A DNA stretch of 64,000 bases from Candidatus Intricatilinea gracilis (lineage in GTDB: Bacteria; Pseudomonadota; Gammaproteobacteria; Burkholderiales; Burkholderiaceae_C), in contig JADJDQ010000002.1 of the NCBI GenBank assembly GCA_016702605.1, positions 331,001-395,000 of the forward strand. The letters are read 5' to 3'. Shown here in pieces: positions 20,742 to 28,719 of this stretch. Position 1 is the first letter of the stretch, and each line of letters starts with the position of its first letter. Under the pieces are notes generated by a model. The model was given only the letters and a program-made list of their open reading frames with translations, searched no databases and was not told the origin of the DNA. Position numbers and translations under genes: made by a program.

Positions 20742-20793
20742 CCAGAATCGGCATCAGTGACCGACTGACCCTACACCTCACCCGACCTGCGCC

Positions 20794-21720
20794 ATGGCCA
20801 TCAACTTCGATCTCAACGACCTGCTGGCCTTTCGCGCCGTCGCCGAGCTGAGCAACTTCCGCAAGGCGGCCGAGACGGTGCACATCTCGCAGCCGGCGTT
20901 CAGCCGGCGCATCGACAAGCTCGAGCAGGCGCTGGGCGTGCGCCTGCTCGAACGCACCACACGCAGCGTGACACTGACCTCAGTCGGGCGCGACTTCGCG
21001 CGCAAGGTGGAGCAGTTGCTCGACGACCTGGATCACACGCTGCTGGGCATCCGCGGTGTGGCCGCCACACGTATGGGCGAGGTGGCGATCGCCTGTGTGC
21101 CGTCGACCGTCTACTACTTCCTGTCGCAGGTGATCCGGCGCTACCACGAGCGGTATCCCAAGATCCGCGTCAAGGTGTTCGACGCCAGTGCCAACGAGGT
21201 GCTGGCCGCGGTGGCCCGCGGCGAGGCCGACTTCGGCCTCAACTTCGTCGGGGGTCAGGAGAGCGACATCGAGTTTCAACCCTTGCTGGAAGACCGTTTC
21301 GTGGCCGCCTGCCGGCGTGATCACCCGCTGGCGAAGAAGCGCGGGGTGACCTGGGCCGACGTGGCGCAGTACGACTACATCTCGGTCACCAAGTCATCCG
21401 GCAACCGCCTGTTGCTCGACCAGGCCCTGGCCCATGTGAGCGGGCGCCCGCAGAGCATCTACGAGGCGCAACATGTGACCACCATGATCGGCCTGGTCGA
21501 GGCCGGCCTGGGGGTGGCAGCCGTGCCCTCGCTGGCCATGCCGGGGCCGGACCATCCGCTGCTGGTCAGCGTGCCGCTGAGCGACCCGGTGGTGACTCGC
21601 CGCGTGGGGCTGATCCGGCGCAAGGGGCGCTCGTTGTCACCCTCGGCGCAGCAGCTCTACGACTTCCTGCTCGAGATGAAGCCGACCAAACGCAAGACCG
21701 CGCGCAAGGTGGCGGCGTGA
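20794..21720 (+). CDS. LysR-family transcription regulator, probable island regulator
   Basis: 308 residues. N-terminal winged helix (FRKAAETVHISQPAFSRRIDKLEQALGVRLLERT), a linker helix, and a two-lobed effector-binding domain from about 92. It lies between the divergent PrpF/receptor unit and the convergent lyase operon, the usual place for a LysR activator of carboxylate catabolism (compare RipR of itaconate clusters). The ligand is probably a pathway acid such as aconitate or itaconate (inference). It ends with a basic tail KRKTARKVAA. Confidence 0.86.
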   Translation: MAINFDLNDLLAFRAVAELSNFRKAAETVHISQPAFSRRIDKLEQALGVRLLERTTRSVTLTSVGRDFARKVEQLLDDLDHTLLGIRGVAATRMGEVAIACVPSTVYYFLSQVIRRYHERYPKIRVKVFDASANEVLAAVARGEADFGLNFVGGQESDIEFQPLLEDRFVAACRRDHPLAKKRGVTWADVAQYDYISVTKSSGNRLLLDQALAHVSGRPQSIYEAQHVTTMIGLVEAGLGVAAVPSLAMPGPDHPLLVSVPLSDPVVTRRVGLIRRKGRSLSPSAQQLYDFLLEMKPTKRKTARKVAA

Positions 21721-23171
21721 TCACTCGCCAGCGAAACAACGCGCCTGCGCGGCCGGACTGACCAACCCGCCCGCACTGTGCAGGCCGGTCGTCGACGGCT
21801 TGTAGCCAGCATGTCGGCCTGGATCTCAGCGCAACGAGGCCAGCACGCGGTCGACCATGTGGCCCGACTGGCCGAGTAGTTGGACGGTTCGCACAGCGCA
21901 GCCAGGGCGGTGCGGTCGAGATGCACGTTGATCTCGGGGTGTTCACACAGCAGATCGAGCAGCGGGCGCTGCTGCTTCACGGCCTCGCGGCAGATGTCGT
22001 AGACCAGGTCGTGGGCGTATTCGCGGCCAATGGCGGGGCCCAGGCCCATCATCACGGCCTCACTCATCACCAGACCGTGGGTCATGTCCAGGTTGCGGCG
22101 CATGGCCACGGGGTCGACCTCGAGCCCCTCGACGACGACGCGGCTTTGCTTGAGTGCACCGGCCAGCAGGCAGAAGGCCTCGGGCAGCACGATCCATTCG
22201 ATCTGCCACGGCCCCGTGCTGCGTTCGTGGTCGGCCACCATGGCGTCCATGAGCGCGGCGGCATGCTGGCGCAACACGCTGATGGCGCCGTGGATATAGG
22301 CACTGCTGATGGGGTTGCGCTTTTGCGGCATGGTGCTGCTGCTGCCGCGGCCGTGGTAGTAGGGCTCCTGCACCTCGCCCACCTCGGTCTGCATCATCAG
22401 CTTCACGTCCATGCTGAGCTTGCCCAGCGTGCCGCCGATCAGGCCGAGCACGGCGCCCACCTCGGCGATGTTGTCGCGGATGGTGTGCCAGGCAATCAGC
22501 GGCTGGCCCAGGCCGAGCTCGGCGCACAGGCCGGCTTGGGTGTCCATCGCGCCGATCTCCAGGCTGGCCAGCGTGCCGGCCGCGCCCGCGAACTCGCCCA
22601 CCAGCACCCGCGGGCGCAGCTGGGCGACACGTTCGCGATGCCGTTCGATGGCGGCCAGCAGCCCGGCCACCTTGTAGCCGAAGGTGACCGGGATGGCCTG
22701 CTGCAGGTTGCTGCGCCCGATCACCGGCGTGTCGCGATGGTCACGCGCCAGCTTGGCCATGGCGGCCGAGATGGCGGCCAGTTCGGCGTCGACGATGTCC
22801 AGCGCCTCGCGGATCTGAAGCACGGTGGCGGTGTCGGTGATGTCCTGCGTCGTCGCACCCCAGTGGCAATACTCGCCCAGCTTGTCGCGGCACAGCAGGT
22901 TGAGCTGCGACACCACGCCCAGGATGGGGTAGCCGATGCGTTCGGTCTGGGCGCGCAGCTTGACGAGGTTGATCTGGTCGAGCCGGCAGTGGCTCATGAT
23001 CTCGTCGGCCGCCTCCTGCGGGATCAGCCCCAGTCGTCCCTGCACCTTGGCCAGGGCGCATTCGATGTCCAGGTACTTCTGCGTGCGGTTCTCGTCCGAC
23101 CACACATGACGCATGGCATCGCTGCTAAAGATGCCCTGGAAGATGGCGGAATCGATGATGGTGGAAGCCAT
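21657..23171 (-). CDS. fumarase/aspartase-superfamily lyase (PcaB/Tad1-like), frameshifted near the C-terminus
   Basis: Starts at ATG 23171 (MASTIIDSAIFQ). Residues 277-286 carry the superfamily signature SSSTMPQKRN, and HWGATTQD (103-110) is typical of the 3-carboxy-cis,cis-muconate cycloisomerase branch. Ustilago trans-aconitate decarboxylase Tad1 belongs to the same superfamily and is described as CMLE-related. Up to Asn431-Tyr432 the frame is normal. One base is then missing near 21876: restoring a C on the coding strand gives a normal end (LGQSGHMVDRVLASLR) and a stop at 21826-21828, 448 residues. As written, the frame runs to 21657, antisense through the LysR 3' end. It is the last gene of a four-gene operon. 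Confidence 0.78.
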   Translation of the reverse strand: MASTIIDSAIFQGIFSSDAMRHVWSDENRTQKYLDIECALAKVQGRLGLIPQEAADEIMSHCRLDQINLVKLRAQTERIGYPILGVVSQLNLLCRDKLGEYCHWGATTQDITDTATVLQIREALDIVDAELAAISAAMAKLARDHRDTPVIGRSNLQQAIPVTFGYKVAGLLAAIERHRERVAQLRPRVLVGEFAGAAGTLASLEIGAMDTQAGLCAELGLGQPLIAWHTIRDNIAEVGAVLGLIGGTLGKLSMDVKLMMQTEVGEVQEPYYHGRGSSSTMPQKRNPISSAYIHGAISVLRQHAAALMDAMVADHERSTGPWQIEWIVLPEAFCLLAGALKQSRVVVEGLEVDPVAMRRNLDMTHGLVMSEAVMMGLGPAIGREYAHDLVYDICREAVKQQRPLLDLLCEHPEINVHLDRTALAALCEPSNYSASRATWSTACWPRCAEIQADMLATSRRRPACTVRAGWSVRPRRRVVSLASDHAATLRAVLRLVGFISSRKS

Positions 23172-23232
23172 GGTGCGGAATGTCTCGCTGAAGTGTTGGA
23201 GGAGTGATGGTGTCGGTGCGGCGTGGTGCAGG

Positions 23233-24120
23233 TCAGCGCGCGGCGCGCTGCAACGTGCGTCGGGCCTGCAGAACAACCGGGCGATCGATCATGCGACCGT
23301 CCAGCCTGGCGGCGCCGGGCGAGGCGGCTTCGGCGGCCAGCACGCGGCGGGCCCAGTCCAGGGCGGCGTCGTTGGGTGCCAGCGCGGCGTGGAGGGCGCC
23401 CACCTGCTTCGGGTGAACACACAGCTTGGACGACAGGCCGTGGCGGCGCGCCCAGGCCAGGTCGGCGAGCAGGCGGGCGTCGTCGTCGATCTGCGGCGTG
23501 ACACCTGCCACCGGCGCAGCCAGCCCGGCCACGCGCGAGGCGATGGCCAGCCGGCTGGCAGCGTAGGACAGGCCATCGCTGTGCTCGGTGATGTCCAGGT
23601 CGAGGTCGAGCGCGTAGTCGAGCGTGCCGAACACCAGGCGGGTCACGCCCGTGCAGGCGGCCAGCGCGTCGACCCCGGCCACACCGCGGGCACTCTCGAC
23701 CAGTGCGAGCACGCGTGCCTGCGGCAGTACGGCCAGCAGCGCGGCGATGTGCTCGGGCGTCTCGACCTTGGGCAGCATCAGGGCGTGTATGCCCAACTCG
23801 CGCAGCAGCTGCAGGTCGTCGCCGTGGCAGGGGGCGGTGGCGTCGTTGATGCGCACGGCCACCCGCTCGCGTTCGGCCACGGGCGCGCCGGCCCACCAGC
23901 TGGCGATGGCGTCGCGGGCCTCGGGCTTGGCGTCGCTTGCGACGGCGTCCTCCAGGTCGAGCACGACCACATCGGCACCGCTGGCCAGGGCCTTGGCAAA
24001 ACGCTCGGGCCGGTTGCCGGGCACGAAGAGGTAGCTGCGGGCGGCCAGGGTGTGAGGTCGCGCTGCGTCGCCAGCCGCAGGGCCGCAGGGTGCCTGGGGT
24101 GCAGGGGCGGACGTGTTCAC
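23233..24120 (-). CDS. HpcH/HpaI-family CoA-ester lyase, probable citramalyl-CoA lyase
   Basis: 295 residues from GTG 24120, one base after the stop of the CoA-transferase gene, so coupled translation is likely. CitE-like motifs are visible: RSYLFVPGNRPERFAKA, the metal-binding VVVLDLEDAV, RINDATAPCHGDD, and the substrate-loop region LALVESARG. CitE-like enzymes cleave citryl-, malyl- or citramalyl-CoA. Beside a class III CoA-transferase and an HTD2-type hydratase it most likely makes pyruvate and acetyl-CoA from citramalyl-CoA, as RipC/Ccl does in itaconate degradation (inference from context). Confidence 0.8.
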   Translation of the reverse strand: MNTSAPAPQAPCGPAAGDAARPHTLAARSYLFVPGNRPERFAKALASGADVVVLDLEDAVASDAKPEARDAIASWWAGAPVAERERVAVRINDATAPCHGDDLQLLRELGIHALMLPKVETPEHIAALLAVLPQARVLALVESARGVAGVDALAACTGVTRLVFGTLDYALDLDLDITEHSDGLSYAASRLAIASRVAGLAAPVAGVTPQIDDDARLLADLAWARRHGLSSKLCVHPKQVGALHAALAPNDAALDWARRVLAAEAASPGAARLDGRMIDRPVVLQARRTLQRAAR

Positions 24121-24121
24121 G

Positions 24122-25303
24122 TCAGATCGCCTTGGCAACACGCAGCGCCTGCACCGCGGCGCCGTCCAGGCCCAGTTCGGCCAGCACGGCCTCGGTGTGT
24201 TCGCCCAGGGCCGGCACCGGGTCCATGCGCGGTTCGGTGTCCCAGCTGCCGGGCGGCAGCAGAGCCGGCACAGGGCCGGCGGGTGAGCCGACCTCGCGCC
24301 AGCGCTGGCGCGCGGCCAGTTGCGGATGCGCCCAGACATCAGCCATGGTGTTGACGCGGGCGTTGGCGATCTGCGCTGCTTCGAGCCGCTCGACCACCTG
24401 CGGTGCGGTCAAGGGCCGGAAGGCCTCGACGATCAACACATGCAGCGCGGCGCGTTCGGCCACACGTTTGGCATTGCCGTCAAACCGCGGGTCGGTGGCC
24501 AGGGCGGGTTGCAGCAGCACCTTGTCGCAGAAGTTGACCCACTCGCGCTCGTTCTGCAGGCCCAGCATCACGCTGCCGCCATCCGCCCCGGTGGGAAAGG
24601 GGCCGTAGGGGTAGATGGTGGCGTGGGCAGCGCCGGTGCGCGGCGGCGGCGCGGCGCCTTCGAAGGCGTAGTAGAGCGGGTAGCTGGTCCATTCGGTGAG
24701 GGCTTCGAGCATCGAGATGTCGATGTGCCGGCCTTTGCCCGTGAGGCCCCGCTGCAGCAGCGCGGCCAGGATGTTGCTGTAGGCGTACATGCCCGCGGCG
24801 ATGTCGGCGATCGACGACCCGGCCTTGCAGGGCTCGTCGGCCGTGCCGGTGACCGAGACAAAACCCGCCTCGCTCTGGATCAGCAGGTCGTAGGCCTTCT
24901 TGTCGCGGTAGGGGCCGTCGGCGCCGTAGCCCGAGATGTCGCACACGATGATGCCGGGCTTGAGCGCCGCCAGCCGTTCGTAGCCCAGCCCAAGCCGGGC
25001 GGCGGCGCCGGGCGCCAGGTTCTGCACCACCACGTCGGCCTTCTCGATCACCAGGCGCTCGAGCAGCTTGGCGGCCTCGGGGTGCTTGACGTCCAGCGTC
25101 ACGCTCTCTTTCGACCGGTTGGTCCAGACGAAGTGCGAGGCCAGGCCCTTCACCCGTGCGTCATAGCCACGCGCGAAGTCACCCGTGCCGGGGCGCTCGA
25201 TCTTGATCACGCGGGCACCGAGGTCGGCGAGCTGGCGGGTCGCGAAGGGCGCAGCAATCGCGTGCTCCAGCGTCACGACGGTCAGGCCTAGTAGAGGTTG
25301 CAT
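24122..25303 (-). CDS. CaiB/BaiF class III CoA-transferase, probable itaconate CoA-transferase
   Basis: 393 residues from ATG 25303 (MQPLLGLTVVTLEHAIAAPF). The family features are RVIKIERPGTGDFAR, the catalytic Asp167 in SIADIAAGMYA, and GKGRHIDISMLEAL. It would transfer CoA from a donor such as succinyl-CoA to a free acid. The P. aeruginosa-type itaconate CoA-transferase (Ict) is of this class. It sits between the hydratase and lyase genes on the same strand, matching the activation-hydration-cleavage order. Citramalate or mesaconate are alternative acceptors. Confidence 0.82.
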   Translation of the reverse strand: MQPLLGLTVVTLEHAIAAPFATRQLADLGARVIKIERPGTGDFARGYDARVKGLASHFVWTNRSKESVTLDVKHPEAAKLLERLVIEKADVVVQNLAPGAAARLGLGYERLAALKPGIIVCDISGYGADGPYRDKKAYDLLIQSEAGFVSVTGTADEPCKAGSSIADIAAGMYAYSNILAALLQRGLTGKGRHIDISMLEALTEWTSYPLYYAFEGAAPPPRTGAAHATIYPYGPFPTGADGGSVMLGLQNEREWVNFCDKVLLQPALATDPRFDGNAKRVAERAALHVLIVEAFRPLTAPQVVERLEAAQIANARVNTMADVWAHPQLAARQRWREVGSPAGPVPALLPPGSWDTEPRMDPVPALGEHTEAVLAELGLDGAAVQALRVAKAI

Positions 25304-25407
25304 CGAGGGTCTCGTGAGGGGTTGCGGGGCGGGCAATCAGCGCGACTCAGAAGGTCTGAAGGAGCCGGCGCGAGATTGGGTTGCGCAGCAGGTTCATTCA
25401 CGCCTTC

Positions 25408-26268
25408 TCAGCGCAGCACGGCGGTGGCGTCCATGGTCAGCCAGCCCTCGTGGTCCTGCGCCCACAGGCGCACGGTCTTGCCGTCGGCCTGCAGTTCGCC
25501 GTTGACCTTGAACGGATGCAGGTCGAAGGTAGGCCGCACCGCCTTGAAGCGAAAGCTCGCCACGTCGGCTTGCGGCAGCTCGCGGCGCAGCAGGTCCATC
25601 AGCAGCGTGGCGATGAGCGGGCCGTGCACGATCAGGCCGGGGTAGCCCTCGACCTCGGTGACGTACTTGCGGTCGTAGTGGATGCGGTGGCCGTTGAAGG
25701 TGAGCGCCGAGTAGCGAAACAGCAGCACGTCGTCGGGCACGACCTCGCGCTGCCAGGGTGCACCTGTCGGGGCCGGCACGGGCGGGGGTTCAACGTCGCC
25801 GGGCTGGCGTGCCTCGCGGTAGACGATGTCGTGGAACTCCACCAGCGCCGGGTCGGCCGCACCGTTGCAGCGCAGTTCATGGCGCACCTTCACGAAGACC
25901 AGCCGACCGGTGCGGCCGTCCTTGGTGGTCACGTCGGCAATGGTCGAGGTGCGCGCCACCCGGTCACCCACCCGCACGGGCGCGCGGAACTCGAACTGGC
26001 TGCCGGCCCACATGCGCCGCGGCAACGCCACCGGGGGCAGGAAACCGCCGCGTTTCGCGTGCCCGTCGGGCCCGATGTCCGACTGCCGGTGCATGGGCAG
26101 GAAGTACAGCCAGTGCCACAGCGGCGGCAGGGTGGTGCCCGCCACCACCTCGGCCGCGGCGTGGTCCAGGGTGGCGGTCAGGGCGATCACAGGCGTGGCG
26201 CCGATGGTGTCGTGCACCGTCTCGCTGCGGCCGATCCAGGCGCTCGGATCTTGGTGTGAAGAAGTCAA
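25408..26268 (-). CDS. HTD2/MaoC-type hydratase, probable itaconyl-CoA (mesaconyl-C4-CoA-like) hydratase
   Basis: 286 residues from a TTG start at 26268, chosen because AAGGAG lies 6-7 bases upstream and the family N-terminus (SAWIGRSE) begins right after it. The upstream frame (to 26610) crosses the porin promoter region. The sequence matches the FAS1-like dehydratase/HTD2 family of mesaconyl-C4-CoA hydratase and P. aeruginosa Ich, with the hot-dog-fold catalytic region FNGHRIHYD (192-199). It would hydrate itaconyl-CoA to citramalyl-CoA. It is the first gene of the leftward operon hydratase-transferase-lyase-lyase. Confidence 0.8.
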   Translation of the reverse strand: MTSSHQDPSAWIGRSETVHDTIGATPVIALTATLDHAAAEVVAGTTLPPLWHWLYFLPMHRQSDIGPDGHAKRGGFLPPVALPRRMWAGSQFEFRAPVRVGDRVARTSTIADVTTKDGRTGRLVFVKVRHELRCNGAADPALVEFHDIVYREARQPGDVEPPPVPAPTGAPWQREVVPDDVLLFRYSALTFNGHRIHYDRKYVTEVEGYPGLIVHGPLIATLLMDLLRRELPQADVASFRFKAVRPTFDLHPFKVNGELQADGKTVRLWAQDHEGWLTMDATAVLR

Positions 26269-26345
26269 GAGGGTCTCCTTGGTGGCGCCAACAGCGGCAG
26301 GCGTCATGGGCACGCAGTGTGGTCGGCCGGCGTGCCTTGCGGAAA

Positions 26346-26468
26346 TGCAATATCCAGAACGATTGATGCGGCTTACGCATGAACGCCCGGTTGGGTGGCT
26401 GGCCTGCCGGCTCACGCATCGCTGCGGCCACTCATGCTCCCGCGCTATCAATCGTTTGGATCTTTGCA
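26346..26468. promoter_or_regulatory. paired inverted operator-like sites in the hydratase/porin divergent region
   Basis: TGCAA, 7 bases, AACGATTGAT at 26346-26367 is repeated as an exact inverted copy of these words at 26447-26468, with about 80 bases between. A related site occurs at 20720-20741. The arrangement fits two binding sites for one regulator serving the leftward operon and the rightward porin gene. The regulator is probably the LysR protein at 20794 (inference). Confidence 0.55.
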
Positions 26469-26539
26469 ATTGTTGGGTGCAAAGGTGACCGGGATCATGC
26501 GAGCCCTCTTCACCCCGACCGTCAACCGAGACCACCCAC

Positions 26540-27613
26540 ATGAACCACAAACTCCTGGCCGCCGGCCTGTTCACCCTGGCCACCCTCACATCGGCCCAGG
26601 CCCAGTCCACTCTGACGTTCTATGGCATCGCCGACCTGGCGCTGCGCAACGTGAACAATCAGGGAGTGGGCTCGTTGCAGTCCGAGGTCAGTGGTTCAGC
26701 CTCCACCAGCAGGGTGGGCTTGCGCGGCAGCCAGGTACTCCCCGACGGACTCAGCGCGGGCTTCAACTTCGAGCATGGCCTGGCGGCCGACAGCGGAACC
26801 GAAGCTTCGGCGACCAAGTTCTGGGATCGCCGCGCCGTGGTGATGGTGGCCAGCAAGACCCTGGGTGAGTTGCGCCTGGGCCGCGACTTCGTGCCGACCT
26901 ACACCGTGTGGACACGCTACGACCCCTTCTCGTACGTGGGCGTGGCCAGGTCGGCCGACTTCTTCACCGCCACGCCGGCGGGCCCGATCAAATCGGCCTT
27001 CGCCGCCAACGACAACACCACTGTGCGGGCCGACAACACGGTGCAGTACCTGATGCCTGCACTCGGCGGTGTCGAGGGCGGCCTGCTGTTCGCGCCGGGC
27101 GAGGGCAACGATGCCACGGCCGGGCGGGCCAAGGTGGCCGGCCTGCGCCTGGGCTACGCAGCCCCCGGCTTGCATGTCTCCGCCGCAACCCAGAGTTCAC
27201 AGAACAGCCTGACCACCGTCGGCAAGTTCAAGGACGTGGCACTCGGCGCCAGCGTCGATGTCGGCCCGGTGCGGCTATCGGGGGCCTGGCGTCAGTTGAA
27301 GTACGACCAGTCCAAGCAGACCAATCTCATGATCGCGGCGCTGGGCACCTTCGGCAAGCACCAGGTCAAGGCCTCGATGGTCAAGGCCAACATGTCGGGA
27401 CAGGTCGGCGCCACGTCGATCGAAGCGGACGACGCCAGCAAGTTCGGTGTCGGCTACGTGTTCAACCTGTCCAAGGAAGCATCGATGTACGCCAGCCTGG
27501 CACGCATCTCCAACGACGGTGCTGCCAAGTTCAGTATTCCTGGTGGGCGCGCCGGACTGGTGGCCGGCGGCACCTCGACGGGCTACGAGGCAGGCATCAC
27601 CTACCGTTTCTGA
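26540..27613 (+). CDS. outer-membrane porin, betaproteobacterial general porin family
   Basis: 357 residues with a Sec signal (MNHKLLAAGLFTLATLTSAQ, then AQS) and a mature start STLTFYGIADLALR typical of Neisseria/Burkholderia-type 16-strand porins. The C-terminal Phe (GITYRF) is the outer-membrane targeting residue. It shares a divergent promoter region with the itaconyl-CoA-type operon, so it may admit the island's acid substrates (inference). It contains alternating beta-strand patterns and an NTVQYLMPALGGVEGGLLF segment common to the family. Confidence 0.87.
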   Translation: MNHKLLAAGLFTLATLTSAQAQSTLTFYGIADLALRNVNNQGVGSLQSEVSGSASTSRVGLRGSQVLPDGLSAGFNFEHGLAADSGTEASATKFWDRRAVVMVASKTLGELRLGRDFVPTYTVWTRYDPFSYVGVARSADFFTATPAGPIKSAFAANDNTTVRADNTVQYLMPALGGVEGGLLFAPGEGNDATAGRAKVAGLRLGYAAPGLHVSAATQSSQNSLTTVGKFKDVALGASVDVGPVRLSGAWRQLKYDQSKQTNLMIAALGTFGKHQVKASMVKANMSGQVGATSIEADDASKFGVGYVFNLSKEASMYASLARISNDGAAKFSIPGGRAGLVAGGTSTGYEAGITYRF

Positions 27614-27715
27614 CCGGCCACGCTCACGCGGGGCCGCGGGCGACTCGGGCCTGGTGTGGTCCTGCCCAGGGGCCACCCCACATCGGCACGCGCCGTTTCG
27701 TGGCAGATTCCAGCC

Positions 27716-28642
27716 ATGGAACTTCGCCAACTGCGCTACTTCGTCAAGGTCGTCGAACACGGCAGCTTCAGCCAGGCGGCGGCTGCGCTGGGTGTCGTCA
27801 CCTCGGCGCTCAGTCAGCAGGTCAGCCGGCTCGAAAGTGAGCTGTCGACCCGGCTGCTGCAGCGCACCTCCAAGGGTGTCATCCCCACCGACGCGGGCCT
27901 GGCGTTCTGGCGCCAGGCCCAGCTGGCGCTGCGCCATGCCGACCATGCAGTGCTGGCGGCGCAGCAGGCCCGCCTGTCGGGCCATGTGAGCGTGGGCCTG
28001 GCACCGTCGACGGCGAGTGTGCTGGGCTTGCCGCTCATCGCCGCCATGCGCGAGCGTTACCCCGAGGTGAGGCTGCATCTGGTGGAAAGCCTGTCCGGCC
28101 ACCTCGGCCGCATGCTGGGGGCGCGTCAGCTCGATCTGGCCATCATGTTCCAGGTCGAGCCCACACAGGCCTGGAGCGTGACACCGCTGCTGCAGGAGCG
28201 GCTCTACGCCATGGGGCTGCGTGACCTGCCCGGGCTGCCCGACACGCCGCGCATCCGCATCGAGCAACTCACCGATCTGCCGCTCATCCTGCCCAGCGGC
28301 CCGCATGGCCTGCGTGCCCTGGTCGACAAGGCCTTCGCCCGCGCCCGCAGCACACCCAAGGTGGTGGCCGAGATCGACGGCCTGGCGCTGTTGATGGACG
28401 CCGTGTCGGCCGGACTGGGCGCCACGATCCAGCCCGGTGCGGCGACGCTGCGTCTGCGCAGCGACGCGGTGGTGCTGGTGCAGATCAGCAATACGCATGC
28501 GCGCCGACCCAACCTTCTGGTCAGCTTGTCGGACGACGAACTCTCGCCCGCTGCCCTGGCTGCACGGGTGGTGCTGACCGAGGTCGCCCGCACGCTTGTG
28601 AGCGAGGGCCGCTGGATCGGCGCCTCGTTTCACGAAGCCTGA
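27716..28642 (+). CDS. tcuR: LysR-family regulator of tricarballylate utilisation
   Basis: 308 residues from ATG 27716. LysR winged helix (MELRQLRYFVKVVEHGSFSQ start, then TSALSQQVSRLESELSTRLL) and an effector domain. It lies directly upstream of, and in the same direction as, tcuA and tcuB, so the TcuR assignment rests on context plus family. It is more distant in sequence from the LysR at 20794, so the island has two separate regulators. Confidence 0.75.
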   Translation: MELRQLRYFVKVVEHGSFSQAAAALGVVTSALSQQVSRLESELSTRLLQRTSKGVIPTDAGLAFWRQAQLALRHADHAVLAAQQARLSGHVSVGLAPSTASVLGLPLIAAMRERYPEVRLHLVESLSGHLGRMLGARQLDLAIMFQVEPTQAWSVTPLLQERLYAMGLRDLPGLPDTPRIRIEQLTDLPLILPSGPHGLRALVDKAFARARSTPKVVAEIDGLALLMDAVSAGLGATIQPGAATLRLRSDAVVLVQISNTHARRPNLLVSLSDDELSPAALAARVVLTEVARTLVSEGRWIGASFHEA

Positions 28643-28719
28643 AACCCCCTTGCCATCGACGCTCTGGCGGCCAGCCGGTGGCCTGCCTACAGTGCCACCA
28701 TGGTTGCAGGAGTGACGAC

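Noticed and set aside
21921..23207. 428-codon plus-strand frame opposite the lyase
   Set aside because: His/Gly/Ala-rich shadow; the lyase on the other strand has the family signature.
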